The notes beneath the pieces are model-generated. The model searched no databases, had not been told where the DNA came from, and saw only the letters and a program-made list of their open reading frames with translations. A stretch of DNA of 64,000 nt from Emcibacteraceae bacterium (GTDB taxonomy: Bacteria; Pseudomonadota; Alphaproteobacteria; Sphingomonadales; Emcibacteraceae), in assembly GCA_021774795.1 (NCBI GenBank), contig JAJFIR010000014.1, positions 310,001-374,000 of the forward strand, read 5' to 3'. This document shows, piece by piece, positions 1-9,999 of the stretch. Numbering within the stretch: the stretch's first letter is position 1; each line of letters opens with the position of its first letter. The position numbers and the translations under genes were made by a program.

Positions 1-2
1 GT

Positions 3-569
3 AGTTTCAACCATGTTCCATTTTTGATTGCAAATGTCGCTGTGAAAAATTGGCGGTTTATGGAAAAACTTGGCATCAGTAGCTGTGTATGGAGGGACGG
101 TATTTTCGGTAATTCCTGTAACATCCGCCTTCCGATGACGGTGGGGGATTATCAGCCGGAAATTGATCCGGACAAGCCTGCACTAGTGACATTTTATGTG
201 CCGTATTATTATCCCGGACTTGATATGGTTGAGCAAGGTATATTAGGCCGCGCAGAACTTTTCTCCACCAGTTACGCGGATTATGAAAAAAAGATACGCG
301 ATCAAATGGTCGAACTGTTCGGCGAAACAGGGTTTGATCCGGATAATGACATTGCGGGTATAATTCTCAATAGATGGGGGCATGCCTATGTGACACCGCA
401 ACCCGGTTTCTTCTTCGGCGTGGACGGTGAGCCGGCACCCAGTGATATTATCCGTAAAGGTTTTGGCCGCATAGCCTTTGCTCATTCAGAATTGCAGGGA
501 ATGCAACATTGGGGTCCCGCCGCAGATGAAGGAAAACGCGCCGTAGGGCAATTGGCAAAATTTGATTAG
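3..569 (+). CDS. C-terminal part of an FAD/NAD(P)-binding oxidoreductase (amine oxidase/spermidine dehydrogenase-like); 5' end outside the window
   Basis: Open frame runs off the left edge (SFNHVPFLIANVAV...). The C-terminal 'GFGRIAFAHSELQGMQHWGPAADEGKRAV' resembles the FAD-binding C-terminus of flavin amine oxidases. Confidence 0.55.
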   Translation, partial: SFNHVPFLIANVAVKNWRFMEKLGISSCVWRDGIFGNSCNIRLPMTVGDYQPEIDPDKPALVTFYVPYYYPGLDMVEQGILGRAELFSTSYADYEKKIRDQMVELFGETGFDPDNDIAGIILNRWGHAYVTPQPGFFFGVDGEPAPSDIIRKGFGRIAFAHSELQGMQHWGPAADEGKRAVGQLAKFD

Positions 570-599
570 CATCAAGGGTCAGAGTTAATGTTAATTATA

Positions 600-1787
600 C
601 TAATTTCCCCGCAGCACCTTTTCGGCAAAACGGACAATTCGACTGGCTGCTTCGGTTAAACGTTCTTCACCGCATAAATAACCAATCCGCACAGTATTTC
701 CCACTGATTGGCCAAAGCCAAATCCAGGTACGACAGCCACTTTTTCATCGTCCAGTAATTTTTCTGCAAATACTTTACCGGAAAGACCGGTAGCTGAAAT
801 ATCCAAAAGCACAAACATGCCTCCACGCGGTGTCGAAAAGCACAAATGATTACTTTTTCGAAGCCCATCGCAAAACACATCGCGACGTGATTTAAAAAGT
901 TCATTAAATTGATCCGTAGTACTGGTATCCTTGAGTGCGGCAATAGCCGCGTTTTGGACAAATTGATTGATGCCAAACTGCGCGGCCTGGGTATAATCAG
1001 TCATAGATTTAATAAAATCAACGGGACCAATTGCCCATCCAAGCCTCCAGCCGGTCATGGCGTGTGATTTTGAAAGGCTGTTAATCACAATGATTGTTTC
1101 CCTATATTTTTCAATACCATATGGTGAAATATGGTCCCCGTCAAAGCACAGTGACCAGTAAACTTCGTCGGTCACCAGCCAGATATCATTCTCGTAGCAA
1201 TAACGCGCTATTTGCTTAACCGACGCTTCGCCAAATACGGTCCCGGCAGGGTTGCTTGGTGAATTGATCAGGATGGCTTTCGTTTTGTCCGTAACCGCTT
1301 CTTTTATTTTATCCATATCAAGGCGGTAATCTTCTTCGCGGTTTAGGGCAACCGTGACCATTTTTGCACCGCCAGCGGTAACCACCGCCGGATAAGGCGC
1401 ATAAAATGGTTCCAGCACAATGACTTCATCACCTGTTTCACAGATACATTGGAATGTGGCAAATATCGCCCCCTGCGCTCCGTTGCAAACAACGACATTT
1501 TCGCTTGAAATTTTTCCGCCGTACAGGCCCATAGCATGTTCGGCAATGGCATCACGCAAATGCATTTCACCAGCAAGCGGTGCATAATGGGTCTTCCCGC
1601 AATCAACTGCTTTAAAAAGAGCTTCTCTGATATGTGCGGGCGTATCCAGATCGGGGTCTCCGACACCGAGGTGGATAATATCTTCCCCTTCGATCATACG
1701 TTTTGACGCAACATCCCCCACGTCCCACGCTTTTGAGGCCGGGCCGGATAACCTGTTTGTTAAGGTCGATAATTCGTACTTTTTCAT
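600..1787 (-). CDS. Class I/II PLP-dependent aminotransferase
   Basis: 395 aa; 'NSPSNPAGTVF', 'VTDEVYWSLCF', 'SLSKSHAMTGWRLGW' (PLP lysine region). Confidence 0.9.
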   Translation of the reverse strand: MKKYELSTLTNRLSGPASKAWDVGDVASKRMIEGEDIIHLGVGDPDLDTPAHIREALFKAVDCGKTHYAPLAGEMHLRDAIAEHAMGLYGGKISSENVVVCNGAQGAIFATFQCICETGDEVIVLEPFYAPYPAVVTAGGAKMVTVALNREEDYRLDMDKIKEAVTDKTKAILINSPSNPAGTVFGEASVKQIARYCYENDIWLVTDEVYWSLCFDGDHISPYGIEKYRETIIVINSLSKSHAMTGWRLGWAIGPVDFIKSMTDYTQAAQFGINQFVQNAAIAALKDTSTTDQFNELFKSRRDVFCDGLRKSNHLCFSTPRGGMFVLLDISATGLSGKVFAEKLLDDEKVAVVPGFGFGQSVGNTVRIGYLCGEERLTEAASRIVRFAEKVLRGN

Positions 1788-2030
1788 TACGCCATTCCAA
1801 CTTTATTTATCAGTTAGCAGAAGTAACGCACTTTATCGAAAAATGCTATCCTGATTTTACACGCAAAAATCACTACCTAATGTGGCGGTCGGAAAAAGGC
1901 GATTAAAAACCTTCATATAAGAAGCTCATTCAAAATTCTCTACTTTATTTTATTAATATCTCTAGTCTTTTTAATTTAAGCGGTTTATTGTTTTATATTG
2001 TTGTTCACTCAAACTAAAAAAGGTGTGTTT

Positions 2031-2633
2031 ATGCTAAATAGAAAAGTCATAATTCTACTAGCTTTGTCTTTATTTTCGTTTACCGCATTCGCCCAAGCAC
2101 CGTCATCAAGCCTGGGGCCTGCGACGGGCGGAAAAATACCACACGACCTGTCACTTTTTGCGACCAGTGGTAAAATGGAAAATTTTGAAAGTTTAACCGG
2201 CGAAAATGGTATGGCAATTTTTTTCACACGTTCCGTTGATTGGTGCCCCTACTGCCAGAAACAAGCTGTAGAAGTGAATGCCCGTGCGGCTGATTTTGAA
2301 AGCCGTGGATTAAATCCGGTTTTGATAAGCTATGACAAGCCGGACATTCAAAAGAATTTCTCCGATAAATGGAAATTTACGGTCCCTCTTTTATCGGACA
2401 ACGAAATAGAGGCCATTAACGCATTCGACATTTTGAACAAAGACGGTGTTTCGGAGGACTCGCCCCTTTATGGTTTCCCGCATCCTATAGTGTTTCTCGT
2501 CAACACGGATGGTATAATCCGCTCTAAACTTTATATTGAAAGCGACACCATCGTTAACGGAAGCAGTTATAAAGAACGACCGGAGATCGACGTTATTCTA
2601 TCGGCAATTGACGAAATGAATTCAATGAAATAA
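2031..2633 (+). CDS. Secreted peroxiredoxin/redoxin-domain protein
   Basis: Signal peptide 'MLNRKVIILLALSLFSFTAFAQ' if started at 2031; 'FTRSVDWCPYCQKQAVEVN' is an AhpC/TSA-like redox motif. Confidence 0.7.
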   Translation: MLNRKVIILLALSLFSFTAFAQAPSSSLGPATGGKIPHDLSLFATSGKMENFESLTGENGMAIFFTRSVDWCPYCQKQAVEVNARAADFESRGLNPVLISYDKPDIQKNFSDKWKFTVPLLSDNEIEAINAFDILNKDGVSEDSPLYGFPHPIVFLVNTDGIIRSKLYIESDTIVNGSSYKERPEIDVILSAIDEMNSMK

Positions 2634-2652
2634 CTGATCATTGTCGTGCAAG

Positions 2653-4008
2653 TCAAGCGACCTGGTTATCAGCGACGTCAGCGATATATTCTTTCGGTTT
2701 AATGCCAACCTGCCCTTCGAAGGTACTATCTTGCACATACAGATTTGCAAGTCCATCTGCCACATACTCTTTTGTAAATGTAAGCTCTTCGCCTTTATAT
2801 TTACAGTTTGCTACGACCTGATCAATAATAAATTTTGGTTGATAGGCGGCGAGTGCCTTACCCGAAACCTTTAAAATTTGCTGCACTGTAAATTGAAATA
2901 TTTCATCAGTGAGCTCAAGCCCCACCTTCTTCGCGACTGCGGCATATATAGCCTTGAAAGCTTCAACTGATGGGTCTTTGGTTTCAAGCTTATAAGGTAT
3001 TCGCCTTAAGAAAGCGGGGTCCATCAAATCATTAGGAGCGAGGTTTGTTGAAAAAATAACCAGCTCGTCAAATGGCAGCTCAAACGATTTTCCTGAATGA
3101 ATTTTTAGAAAATCAATTCGACTTTGTAAAGGAACGATCCACCGATTTAGGAGCTGTTCCGGGCTAACTTGCTGACGGCCAAAATCATCAATAATAAAGG
3201 TACCATTAAGTGCTTTGATATGAAGTGGCGCTTCATAATATTTGCTGATCTCATTAAACTTAAGGTCAAGCATCTCCATATCGAGCTCACCCCCGGTAAT
3301 CACCACCGGGCGCTTACACGGAACAAACCGTTTATCCACCAATTCTCTGATTAGTTTGCGACGCTCCTCCGGTGGGTTTTCCACTTCAACGTTAACATGG
3401 ACAGAATTATCAAATATCTTAATGATTGTGCCATTCACTTCGATTGCATAGGGGATATAGATTACACTATCAAAAATATGCGCTACTTTTTCCGCAACAG
3501 TTGTCTTACCGTTGCCCGCAGGGCCGTAAATCAAGATGCTCATGCCGGAATTCACCGCAGGTCCCAAACGATCCGTAAATTCACTTGGCACGACAATATC
3601 CGAAAACGCTTTTTCTATGTCTTCCGGTGATACTCTTTCATTACCAATGGCCTGATCACGGACTTGCTTGCAATACGCATCAAGGGGCACAGGCGCAGGA
3701 CCAAAATATTGATTTTGGTTAAGAGCGTCCTGCACAAATTTGCGACCCGCGCCCGTCAAATTATAACGAAGAGACCCCATCCCGCCCGTCGTGCTTTGCT
3801 GAGTACCAACAGATTCAATCTGTTTACGGTTGGTCATTACCTGTAATGATTGTTCAATTATATTAGTAGGTAACTTAAGCTCGTTCGAAAACTGAATTGC
3901 GGTTTCCAAGTTTTCCAGATACATACCCTTACCAATAAGCTGCAAAACAAAATTTGGATCATAACCGACGTCGTTAAGTTTTTTTGGTGCTTTTGGTTCG
4001 TAATACAT
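2653..4008 (-). CDS. AAA-family ATP-binding protein (MoxR/Flp-pilus-associated ATPase-like)
   Basis: 451 aa; Walker A 'GPAGNGKTTVAEKV', Walker B-like 'GTFIIDDFG', 'STNLAPNDLMDPAFLRRIPYK'. Confidence 0.75.
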   Translation of the reverse strand: MYYEPKAPKKLNDVGYDPNFVLQLIGKGMYLENLETAIQFSNELKLPTNIIEQSLQVMTNRKQIESVGTQQSTTGGMGSLRYNLTGAGRKFVQDALNQNQYFGPAPVPLDAYCKQVRDQAIGNERVSPEDIEKAFSDIVVPSEFTDRLGPAVNSGMSILIYGPAGNGKTTVAEKVAHIFDSVIYIPYAIEVNGTIIKIFDNSVHVNVEVENPPEERRKLIRELVDKRFVPCKRPVVITGGELDMEMLDLKFNEISKYYEAPLHIKALNGTFIIDDFGRQQVSPEQLLNRWIVPLQSRIDFLKIHSGKSFELPFDELVIFSTNLAPNDLMDPAFLRRIPYKLETKDPSVEAFKAIYAAVAKKVGLELTDEIFQFTVQQILKVSGKALAAYQPKFIIDQVVANCKYKGEELTFTKEYVADGLANLYVQDSTFEGQVGIKPKEYIADVADNQVA

Positions 4009-4108
4009 TTGAACACTCCCTCCCGTACCGAATCAATGGAAGATATGCTCGCAAATAAACCTTACATAAGAGTTACTGAATAGATATAATTTTTAAAAAA
4101 CATAATAA

Positions 4109-4141
4109 CCAGTTGAGATCACCGCCGAAAGTAGACGTTCA
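4109..4141 (+). repeat. Copy A of a dispersed intergenic repeat (core TTGAGATCaCCaCCcAAAGcaGACgTTC)
   Basis: ccagttgagatcaccgccgaaagtagacgttca; aligns by eye with copies near 57.6, 58.8 and 59.6 kb. Confidence 0.6.
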
Positions 4142-4159
4142 ATAAGCTGGCTATAATAG

Positions 4160-4405
4160 CTATTTGTTTTCTATCCAATTTTGTTTAAAAGCACTATATA
4201 GTGCTGGATTTAACAAGTCGTATCCTACTAAGTCAGGGCACGCACAATACATATCAGTAATAAGCTTGCTCAAAAGTGAATGCACCCGTTTATTAAATAG
4301 TAATATATCACATTTGGCATCAAGCACAGTTTGATCTCGTTTTCCAATTTCAATTCTTAATCTGTGCTTTACTAAGCTTAAAAATATTATTTCAGAATGC
4401 CCCAT
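4160..4405 (-). CDS. Hypothetical protein, 81 aa
   Basis: Only an open frame in an otherwise gene-poor interval; no family recognised. Confidence 0.25.
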   Translation of the reverse strand: MGHSEIIFLSLVKHRLRIEIGKRDQTVLDAKCDILLFNKRVHSLLSKLITDMYCACPDLVGYDLLNPALYSAFKQNWIENK

Positions 4406-4699
4406 GCATAAAACCTGATGTTCTATTCCATCGCTGAAAACTGTTTTAGTTTCCCGCCTTCGATCGTATAACCTTTATATTGAATAAAAGTGTATTTGCC
4501 TGCGCCGATGACATTGTAATAATTATGGCCAAAACCGACCTTAGCGAAAATTTCATATAAAATCCTTTAGTTGCGATGCGAAGTTGTAATTACCGTTAAT
4601 TGGCCAACTAAGGGGGCTTGTTCATTATTTTCATTCTACATAAGTTTTAAAACACAATAGATAAATTAAATCCGTGTCGCGAGTGCTCTAATTCCGCGA

Positions 4700-6322
4700 T
4701 TATACTCCGCGAATTTGTGGCCTATAGAAGAGATGCCAAGGTCCCGGAACTTCCGGCATAATGACTTCAATTAAATTTGGCCCATCGTGGTCCAACGCAT
4801 CTTTCAATACCGATTTTAACTCCTGTGCGGAGGAAACACGATTGGATTTTACACCAAAGCTTTCACCGAGTTTCACGAAATCCGGATTGGTAAGATCAGA
4901 TGCAATCACCCGGCCGTTGTGAGAAGTTTGCTGGATACGTTTAACATTACCAAAGGCATTATCGTTAAAAACAATGCAAACCATTGGGATATTGAACTGA
5001 ACGGCAGTCGCCATTTCCTGTACATTGAACATAAAACCACCATCGCCTGCGACAGTAATCACTTTTTTGTCCGGATTGGCAACCTGAACACCGAGCCCCG
5101 TAGCGTAGCTGTGACCCAAAGTGCCCTGATAGCTTGGATATAAGTAAGTGCGGGGGCGATAAACCGGAAACCCATCCCGAGACGCATAGCCAATTTGCGT
5201 TAGGTCAGCAACAAAAAAACCATCCTCCGGAAGTTCTTCACGAATTACTTTTAAATATTCCATTTGCGGTGCCATAATATTTATTTCTTTGGCAACTTCT
5301 TGCTTTAGAGCAAGCATTTCTTCTTCTGACCATTTGGCATCGACCGAACCGATTTCTTTTGTTAAAGCGTCCAGTCCAAGTGCTGAATCCGCTTCAATTT
5401 CAATATCCGGTTTACAGAATATATTCATTTCTTCCACGTCAACATCAATTCGAATAACTTTAATGTCGTCATCAATCCCCCAGTCACCAAGCGGATTTGC
5501 CATGCGGGTTCCAACACCAAGTGCCACATCTGCATCTTTCCAGAGGTAATATCCTGCTACCGGCTTATGAGCATAGGGGTCGCGATCATCCATAACACCA
5601 AGTGAATTAACCGTCAGCGCGACTGGCGCACCAAGCGCATCCGATAATGCCTTTACTTCGCTGAAAGCGTCCAATGTACCTCCTCCCGCATAAATGACCG
5701 GTCGCTTGGCGTTTTTAAGAAGTTCAGCTGCTTTTTTAATGAGTTCCATATCTGGCTTTTTGGGTACCGGTAAAAGAACAGGCTTTGCCCTTTCCACGTC
5801 GCCCTCCATCGGCATAATATCCATCGCCATTTCAATTTCTACCGGACGAGGTCGCCCCACAGCAAGTTCACTTAATGCACGTGCCATTATCGCGGGAGTT
5901 TCGCCGGGCGTATCAATACGCTGGGCAAATTTCGTGACTTTACCAATTATTTCAATCTGATCGCGAATTTCGTGAAGCTGGCCTGTACCGACATTTATTT
6001 TATTGGACGGAATTTGTCCTGAAATACAGAACATTGGTGTATTGCAAGCATAGCCCGTCGAAATAGCAGCCATCGCATTTAACAGTCCCGGCCCCGGTAC
6101 AACGAAAAAAGCACCAACTTTTCCCGTTGACTGCGCATAACCATACGCCATATAGGCGGCACCCTGTTCATGACGGGTGTGGATAATTTTTATTTCATTG
6201 CTACGGTCATACATTGCACTAAAGCTGTAATCAAGCTGAGCACCCGGCACGCCAAAAACCTGATCAATGCCGTTTGCGATTAAGCTGTCTACTATGGCCT
6301 GTCCGCCCGTCATTTTCGCCAT
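4700..6322 (-). CDS. Thiamine pyrophosphate-dependent enzyme, acetolactate synthase/decarboxylase-like
   Basis: 540 aa; N-terminal 'GVPGAQLDYSF...RHEQGAAYMAYGYAQ' and C-terminal TPP motif 'VAGDGGFMFNVQEMATAVQFNIPMVCIVFNDNAFGN'. Confidence 0.9.
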   Translation of the reverse strand: MAKMTGGQAIVDSLIANGIDQVFGVPGAQLDYSFSAMYDRSNEIKIIHTRHEQGAAYMAYGYAQSTGKVGAFFVVPGPGLLNAMAAISTGYACNTPMFCISGQIPSNKINVGTGQLHEIRDQIEIIGKVTKFAQRIDTPGETPAIMARALSELAVGRPRPVEIEMAMDIMPMEGDVERAKPVLLPVPKKPDMELIKKAAELLKNAKRPVIYAGGGTLDAFSEVKALSDALGAPVALTVNSLGVMDDRDPYAHKPVAGYYLWKDADVALGVGTRMANPLGDWGIDDDIKVIRIDVDVEEMNIFCKPDIEIEADSALGLDALTKEIGSVDAKWSEEEMLALKQEVAKEINIMAPQMEYLKVIREELPEDGFFVADLTQIGYASRDGFPVYRPRTYLYPSYQGTLGHSYATGLGVQVANPDKKVITVAGDGGFMFNVQEMATAVQFNIPMVCIVFNDNAFGNVKRIQQTSHNGRVIASDLTNPDFVKLGESFGVKSNRVSSAQELKSVLKDALDHDGPNLIEVIMPEVPGPWHLFYRPQIRGV

Positions 6323-6391
6323 TGAATAATCCTCATCGTTTGTTATGACTTCGTCTAAAATGTTCCGTTATTTAATACATGGTATCAATAT

Positions 6392-6419
6392 TTGAGATTT
6401 ATATTAAAATGTGTATAAT
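6392..6419 (+). promoter_or_regulatory. Candidate sigma70-type promoter for the IclR-led operon
   Basis: TTGAGA (6392-6397), 16 bp spacer, TATAAT (6414-6419), 24 bp upstream of the GTG start at 6444. Confidence 0.5.
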
Positions 6420-6443
6420 TACAAGTCATGAAAGGGCATCATT

Positions 6444-7271
6444 GTGAATTTACTAAATAAACCAACTAATAATGACGTTTCAAATGGTTCATTGGTTAGG
6501 TCAATCGCCGTTGCCTTTCGCCTTCTTGATACCATGGTACGGGCCGGCGAACCAATGCGGATTACTGAAATTGCACGGCAACTTGGTGAAAGTAAAGCTA
6601 AAGTTCATCGACACCTTAGCACGCTTCGCAGCCTTGGCGTCGTAGAGCAGGAAAAAACTTCTGAAAAATATAGGCTTGGATGGAAATTATTTCAGCTGGG
6701 ACAAGCTGCATTCGAGCAATTTGATTTAAAAACCATTGCTGAACCGCATATGGTCCGGCTTCGCGATTTAACAAGTCAATCCGCTGTGTTAGCGGTGCCT
6801 TCCGGCGGCGAAGCCATGGTAATCGCAAGTATGGATAACAGTTCTTCAACATCATTAAGAATTTCAGCAATACCTGGAACTGTACCACCGACAACTGCTT
6901 CCGCCCAAGGACGCATTGTTTTAGCATACGCGACGCCAGAACACCGCGAGCAACTTTTATCCGCACCGCTCACCGCATATAATGATAAAAGCCTCATTGA
7001 TATTAAAGAAATACAAACCCGACTTGAGCTGATTAAAAGGCGACTTTATGAAACCGCTATCGAAGAAGTGATGTTAGGTTTTAGTACAATTGCCGCTCCG
7101 ATTTTTGACGCCAACAACAAACTAATTGGCACTGTAGGCATTATCGGTTCAGTTCAATATATATCCGAACCGCCAAAACCACAGCAAATCGCACATGTTC
7201 AAAGGTGTGCCGCGACAATTTCGAAAGCATACAGTTCGACGGCTTACGAGGGAACAGCAGATGTTTTTTAA
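6444..7271 (+). CDS. IclR-family transcriptional regulator
   Basis: GTG start; 'RLLDTMVRAGEPMRITEIARQLGESKAKVHRHLSTLRSLGVVEQ' winged HTH; C-terminal effector domain. Confidence 0.92.
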   Translation: MNLLNKPTNNDVSNGSLVRSIAVAFRLLDTMVRAGEPMRITEIARQLGESKAKVHRHLSTLRSLGVVEQEKTSEKYRLGWKLFQLGQAAFEQFDLKTIAEPHMVRLRDLTSQSAVLAVPSGGEAMVIASMDNSSSTSLRISAIPGTVPPTTASAQGRIVLAYATPEHREQLLSAPLTAYNDKSLIDIKEIQTRLELIKRRLYETAIEEVMLGFSTIAAPIFDANNKLIGTVGIIGSVQYISEPPKPQQIAHVQRCAATISKAYSSTAYEGTADVF

Positions 7272-7337
7272 TTGTGTTTTCGGAACACCGTATCATATAA
7301 TGGGACAAACCTAGAATAACCTCTAATGGAGTATAAG

Positions 7338-8780
7338 ATGGCCATACGTACCGGAAAAGATTATTTGCAGGCAATCGTCGAGCCACGGGATATAAGAATT
7401 GACGGTGAAAAAGTCACGAATGTAATTGAAGACCCGCGTTTTTCCGGCGGTGCCAAGACCATGGCTATGATTTTTGATCTTCAGAACCGCGAAGATTTAA
7501 TCGACAAGATGACCTACGTGGAAGATGGAGAAAGATACGGCCTTTCACATAAAATGATCAGTACGAAAGATGAGCTGGAAGCGCGCAAACAAATGTTCAA
7601 GATTTGGAGTGACGCGAGCTGCGGTACATTTGGACGCAGTCCAGATTATATGAATGTTTATCTAATGGCTATGGCCGCCGCCGCAGATCAATTTGGCGAA
7701 TATGCAGATAACGTTCGTAATTATTATAAATTCGTTCGCGATAATGACTTATCAATGACCCATACCTTGGTAAACCCGCAAGTAGACAGATCGAAACCGG
7801 TTGAACAACAAGACAAGGATCTTGCCGCCAAAATTATCGAAACAAACGATCAAGGTATTGTCATTAAAGGCGCGAGAATGGTTTCCACTCTGTCGGCCTA
7901 CGCTGATGAAATTCTTGTTGTACCTTCTGGTATTATTCAAAATAACCAGGAAGCGTTCCCTTATGCTTTTGCCTTTGGAATACAAGCCGACGCCCCGGGT
8001 GTCATTCACGTCTCGCGGCCATCCGTCGTTCACCGCGAAGCGGGCCACGCGATGGATTATCCAATGTCGGGTCGTTTTGATGAAACAGACGCCATGATCA
8101 TTTTTGATAATGTACTGGTCCCTTGGGAGCGGGTATTCACCCATGGCGATGTAACAATGTGTAACGAATTTTATAAGCGCACAAATATTGGTGCCCACAT
8201 TTTGGATCAATCAACGATAAGAAGCCTCGCTAAAGCCGAATTTTACCGCGACCTTGCTTTTACGATCACAAATTCAACAAACACAGACGGTTTTATCAAT
8301 GTGCAAAACATGATGGCGGAACTGATGACGTCAGTCGAAATTATCCGGTCCGTAATTGTCGCCGCCCACGCCGAGGCAAAGACCGTGAACGGAATAATGT
8401 CCCCCAACGCAGCACCATATGCGGCGCTGCGGCTTCGCTATCCCGATATGTATCAACGAATGTGTGAAATCATACGTACCGTTGGCGCGGGCGGATTAGT
8501 GGCAGTGCCTTCTTATGCGGAATTTGAAAGCGACGAGACCAAAGATTTTGTCGAAAAATATTTCCAGTCGGCAAATGGCGATAGCCGTTCGCGCACCAAA
8601 TTGTTTAGATTGGCATATGATGCTTCCATTTCCAGCTTCTCAGGAAGACAGCAGCTATACGAACGCTATTATTCAGGTGATCCTGTTCGCGCCGCCGCAA
8701 TCATGTATAATGGCAGCAATAAAGAACCAAGTTACAAACGCATATGGGATTTTCTTGAAGAATATGAAAAGAACGCGTAA
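7338..8780 (+). CDS. 4-hydroxyphenylacetate 3-hydroxylase (HpaB)-family flavin-dependent monooxygenase
   Basis: 'MAIRTGKDYLQAI...RDIRIDGEKV', 'FDNVLVPWERVF', HpaB-type overall layout. RBS 'ggag' favours the ATG at 7338 over 7326. Confidence 0.9.
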   Translation: MAIRTGKDYLQAIVEPRDIRIDGEKVTNVIEDPRFSGGAKTMAMIFDLQNREDLIDKMTYVEDGERYGLSHKMISTKDELEARKQMFKIWSDASCGTFGRSPDYMNVYLMAMAAAADQFGEYADNVRNYYKFVRDNDLSMTHTLVNPQVDRSKPVEQQDKDLAAKIIETNDQGIVIKGARMVSTLSAYADEILVVPSGIIQNNQEAFPYAFAFGIQADAPGVIHVSRPSVVHREAGHAMDYPMSGRFDETDAMIIFDNVLVPWERVFTHGDVTMCNEFYKRTNIGAHILDQSTIRSLAKAEFYRDLAFTITNSTNTDGFINVQNMMAELMTSVEIIRSVIVAAHAEAKTVNGIMSPNAAPYAALRLRYPDMYQRMCEIIRTVGAGGLVAVPSYAEFESDETKDFVEKYFQSANGDSRSRTKLFRLAYDASISSFSGRQQLYERYYSGDPVRAAAIMYNGSNKEPSYKRIWDFLEEYEKNA

Positions 8781-9166
8781 TGGCAAAAGAACCGATCAAA
8801 GATATTGAAACACCAGAAGGTCCCGTTACATTTACGGCGGAACATTCACAGCGCGCCTATAAGCTTAATGAAATCTGTTACAGTTTAAAGCAGGAAAAAA
8901 ATCGCGAAATATTTCGTGCAGATTATAAAAAATACATAGAAAAATATGACTTAAGCGAATTTGAAATAAAAATGATTGAAAATCACGAATGGTTAAAAAT
9001 GGTTCATTACGGTGTCAGTGCCTATGTAATCGGGAAAATGGTTGACTGTTTTGATCAAAGCTTTGTTGAAATGGGGGCGATGATGCGCGGTGAAAGCCAA
9101 AAAGAATTTGTAGATCGCAATGTCCCCCTTATAAAAAATTATAATAAAGATGAGGAAGGCAAATAA
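8780..9166 (+). CDS. LigA-like alpha subunit of a protocatechuate 4,5-dioxygenase-type extradiol dioxygenase
   Basis: 128 aa, helical, 'AYKLNEICYSLKQEKNREIFRADYKKYIEKYDLSEFEIKMI'; start overlaps the upstream stop and the gene abuts a LigB-type gene. Confidence 0.85.
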   Translation: MAKEPIKDIETPEGPVTFTAEHSQRAYKLNEICYSLKQEKNREIFRADYKKYIEKYDLSEFEIKMIENHEWLKMVHYGVSAYVIGKMVDCFDQSFVEMGAMMRGESQKEFVDRNVPLIKNYNKDEEGK

Positions 9167-9999
9167 TGGCAAATTTTGTTGGCGGTATTTGTACCTCACA
9201 TAATGGTTCTCTTATGCATGGATGGGATCATCAAATGCAGGATGATCCTGTTTGGGCCCCCATCTTTAAATCATATGAGCCTGTACAAAAATGGATCATC
9301 GATAAAAAAATCGATGTACTATTCTTCATCTTTAACGATCACGTTAGTAATTTTTTCTTTGATTGCTATCCCACTTTCGCCATCGGTATCGCCGCTGAAT
9401 ATGAACATGCTGATGAAGGTAAGGGTCCCCGAAATCTGGCTATTCCTTATGGCGATCCTGAATTTTCACGCTTCATGACAAACTCATTGATTAAAGATGA
9501 TTTTGACTTAACTGTTTGTCAAAAGATGAAGTTGGATCATGGCCTTATGGGCCCTATGCCTTATATGAGTGACCAACCCTGGCCGGTTAAGTTTGTGCCA
9601 TTTTGCGTCAATGTTATCCAGCACCCTATACCTTCCGTGAAACGATGCTGGAACCTTGGTAAAAGCATAAGAAAAGCGATTGAAGCTTACCCGGAAGACA
9701 TAAATGTTGCGGTCGTCGGTACAGGTGGTTTGTCCCATGAATTACAAGGGTCAGGCTTTGGTCGCATTGAAATTGATTGGGACAATGAATTTCTTGATAA
9801 GTTTGAATATGAACCCGAAACAATGCTTGATTGGGATGTTCAGGAATTCATGGATCGCGGCGGATCAGAATCAGCTGAAACCGTAATGTGGTTCGCCATG
9901 CGCGGCGCAATGACGAAAAAGGTAAGACGCATCCACCGTAACTATTATCGCGGGTTGTTAACCGGCATGGCCGTTTTACTTCTAGAGGATGATGAGTAA
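9166..9999 (+). CDS. LigB-like catalytic subunit of an extradiol ring-cleavage dioxygenase
   Basis: 277 aa; 'GGICTSHNGSLMHGWD', 'FFIFNDHVSNFFFDCYPTFAIG', 'VAVVGTGGLSHELQG' (LigB-superfamily metal-site motifs). Confidence 0.9.
   Translation: MANFVGGICTSHNGSLMHGWDHQMQDDPVWAPIFKSYEPVQKWIIDKKIDVLFFIFNDHVSNFFFDCYPTFAIGIAAEYEHADEGKGPRNLAIPYGDPEFSRFMTNSLIKDDFDLTVCQKMKLDHGLMGPMPYMSDQPWPVKFVPFCVNVIQHPIPSVKRCWNLGKSIRKAIEAYPEDINVAVVGTGGLSHELQGSGFGRIEIDWDNEFLDKFEYEPETMLDWDVQEFMDRGGSESAETVMWFAMRGAMTKKVRRIHRNYYRGLLTGMAVLLLEDDE

Noticed and set aside
7752-8210. 152-aa minus-strand ORF opposite the HpaB-family gene
   Set aside because: Antisense to a clear coding gene; no motif.
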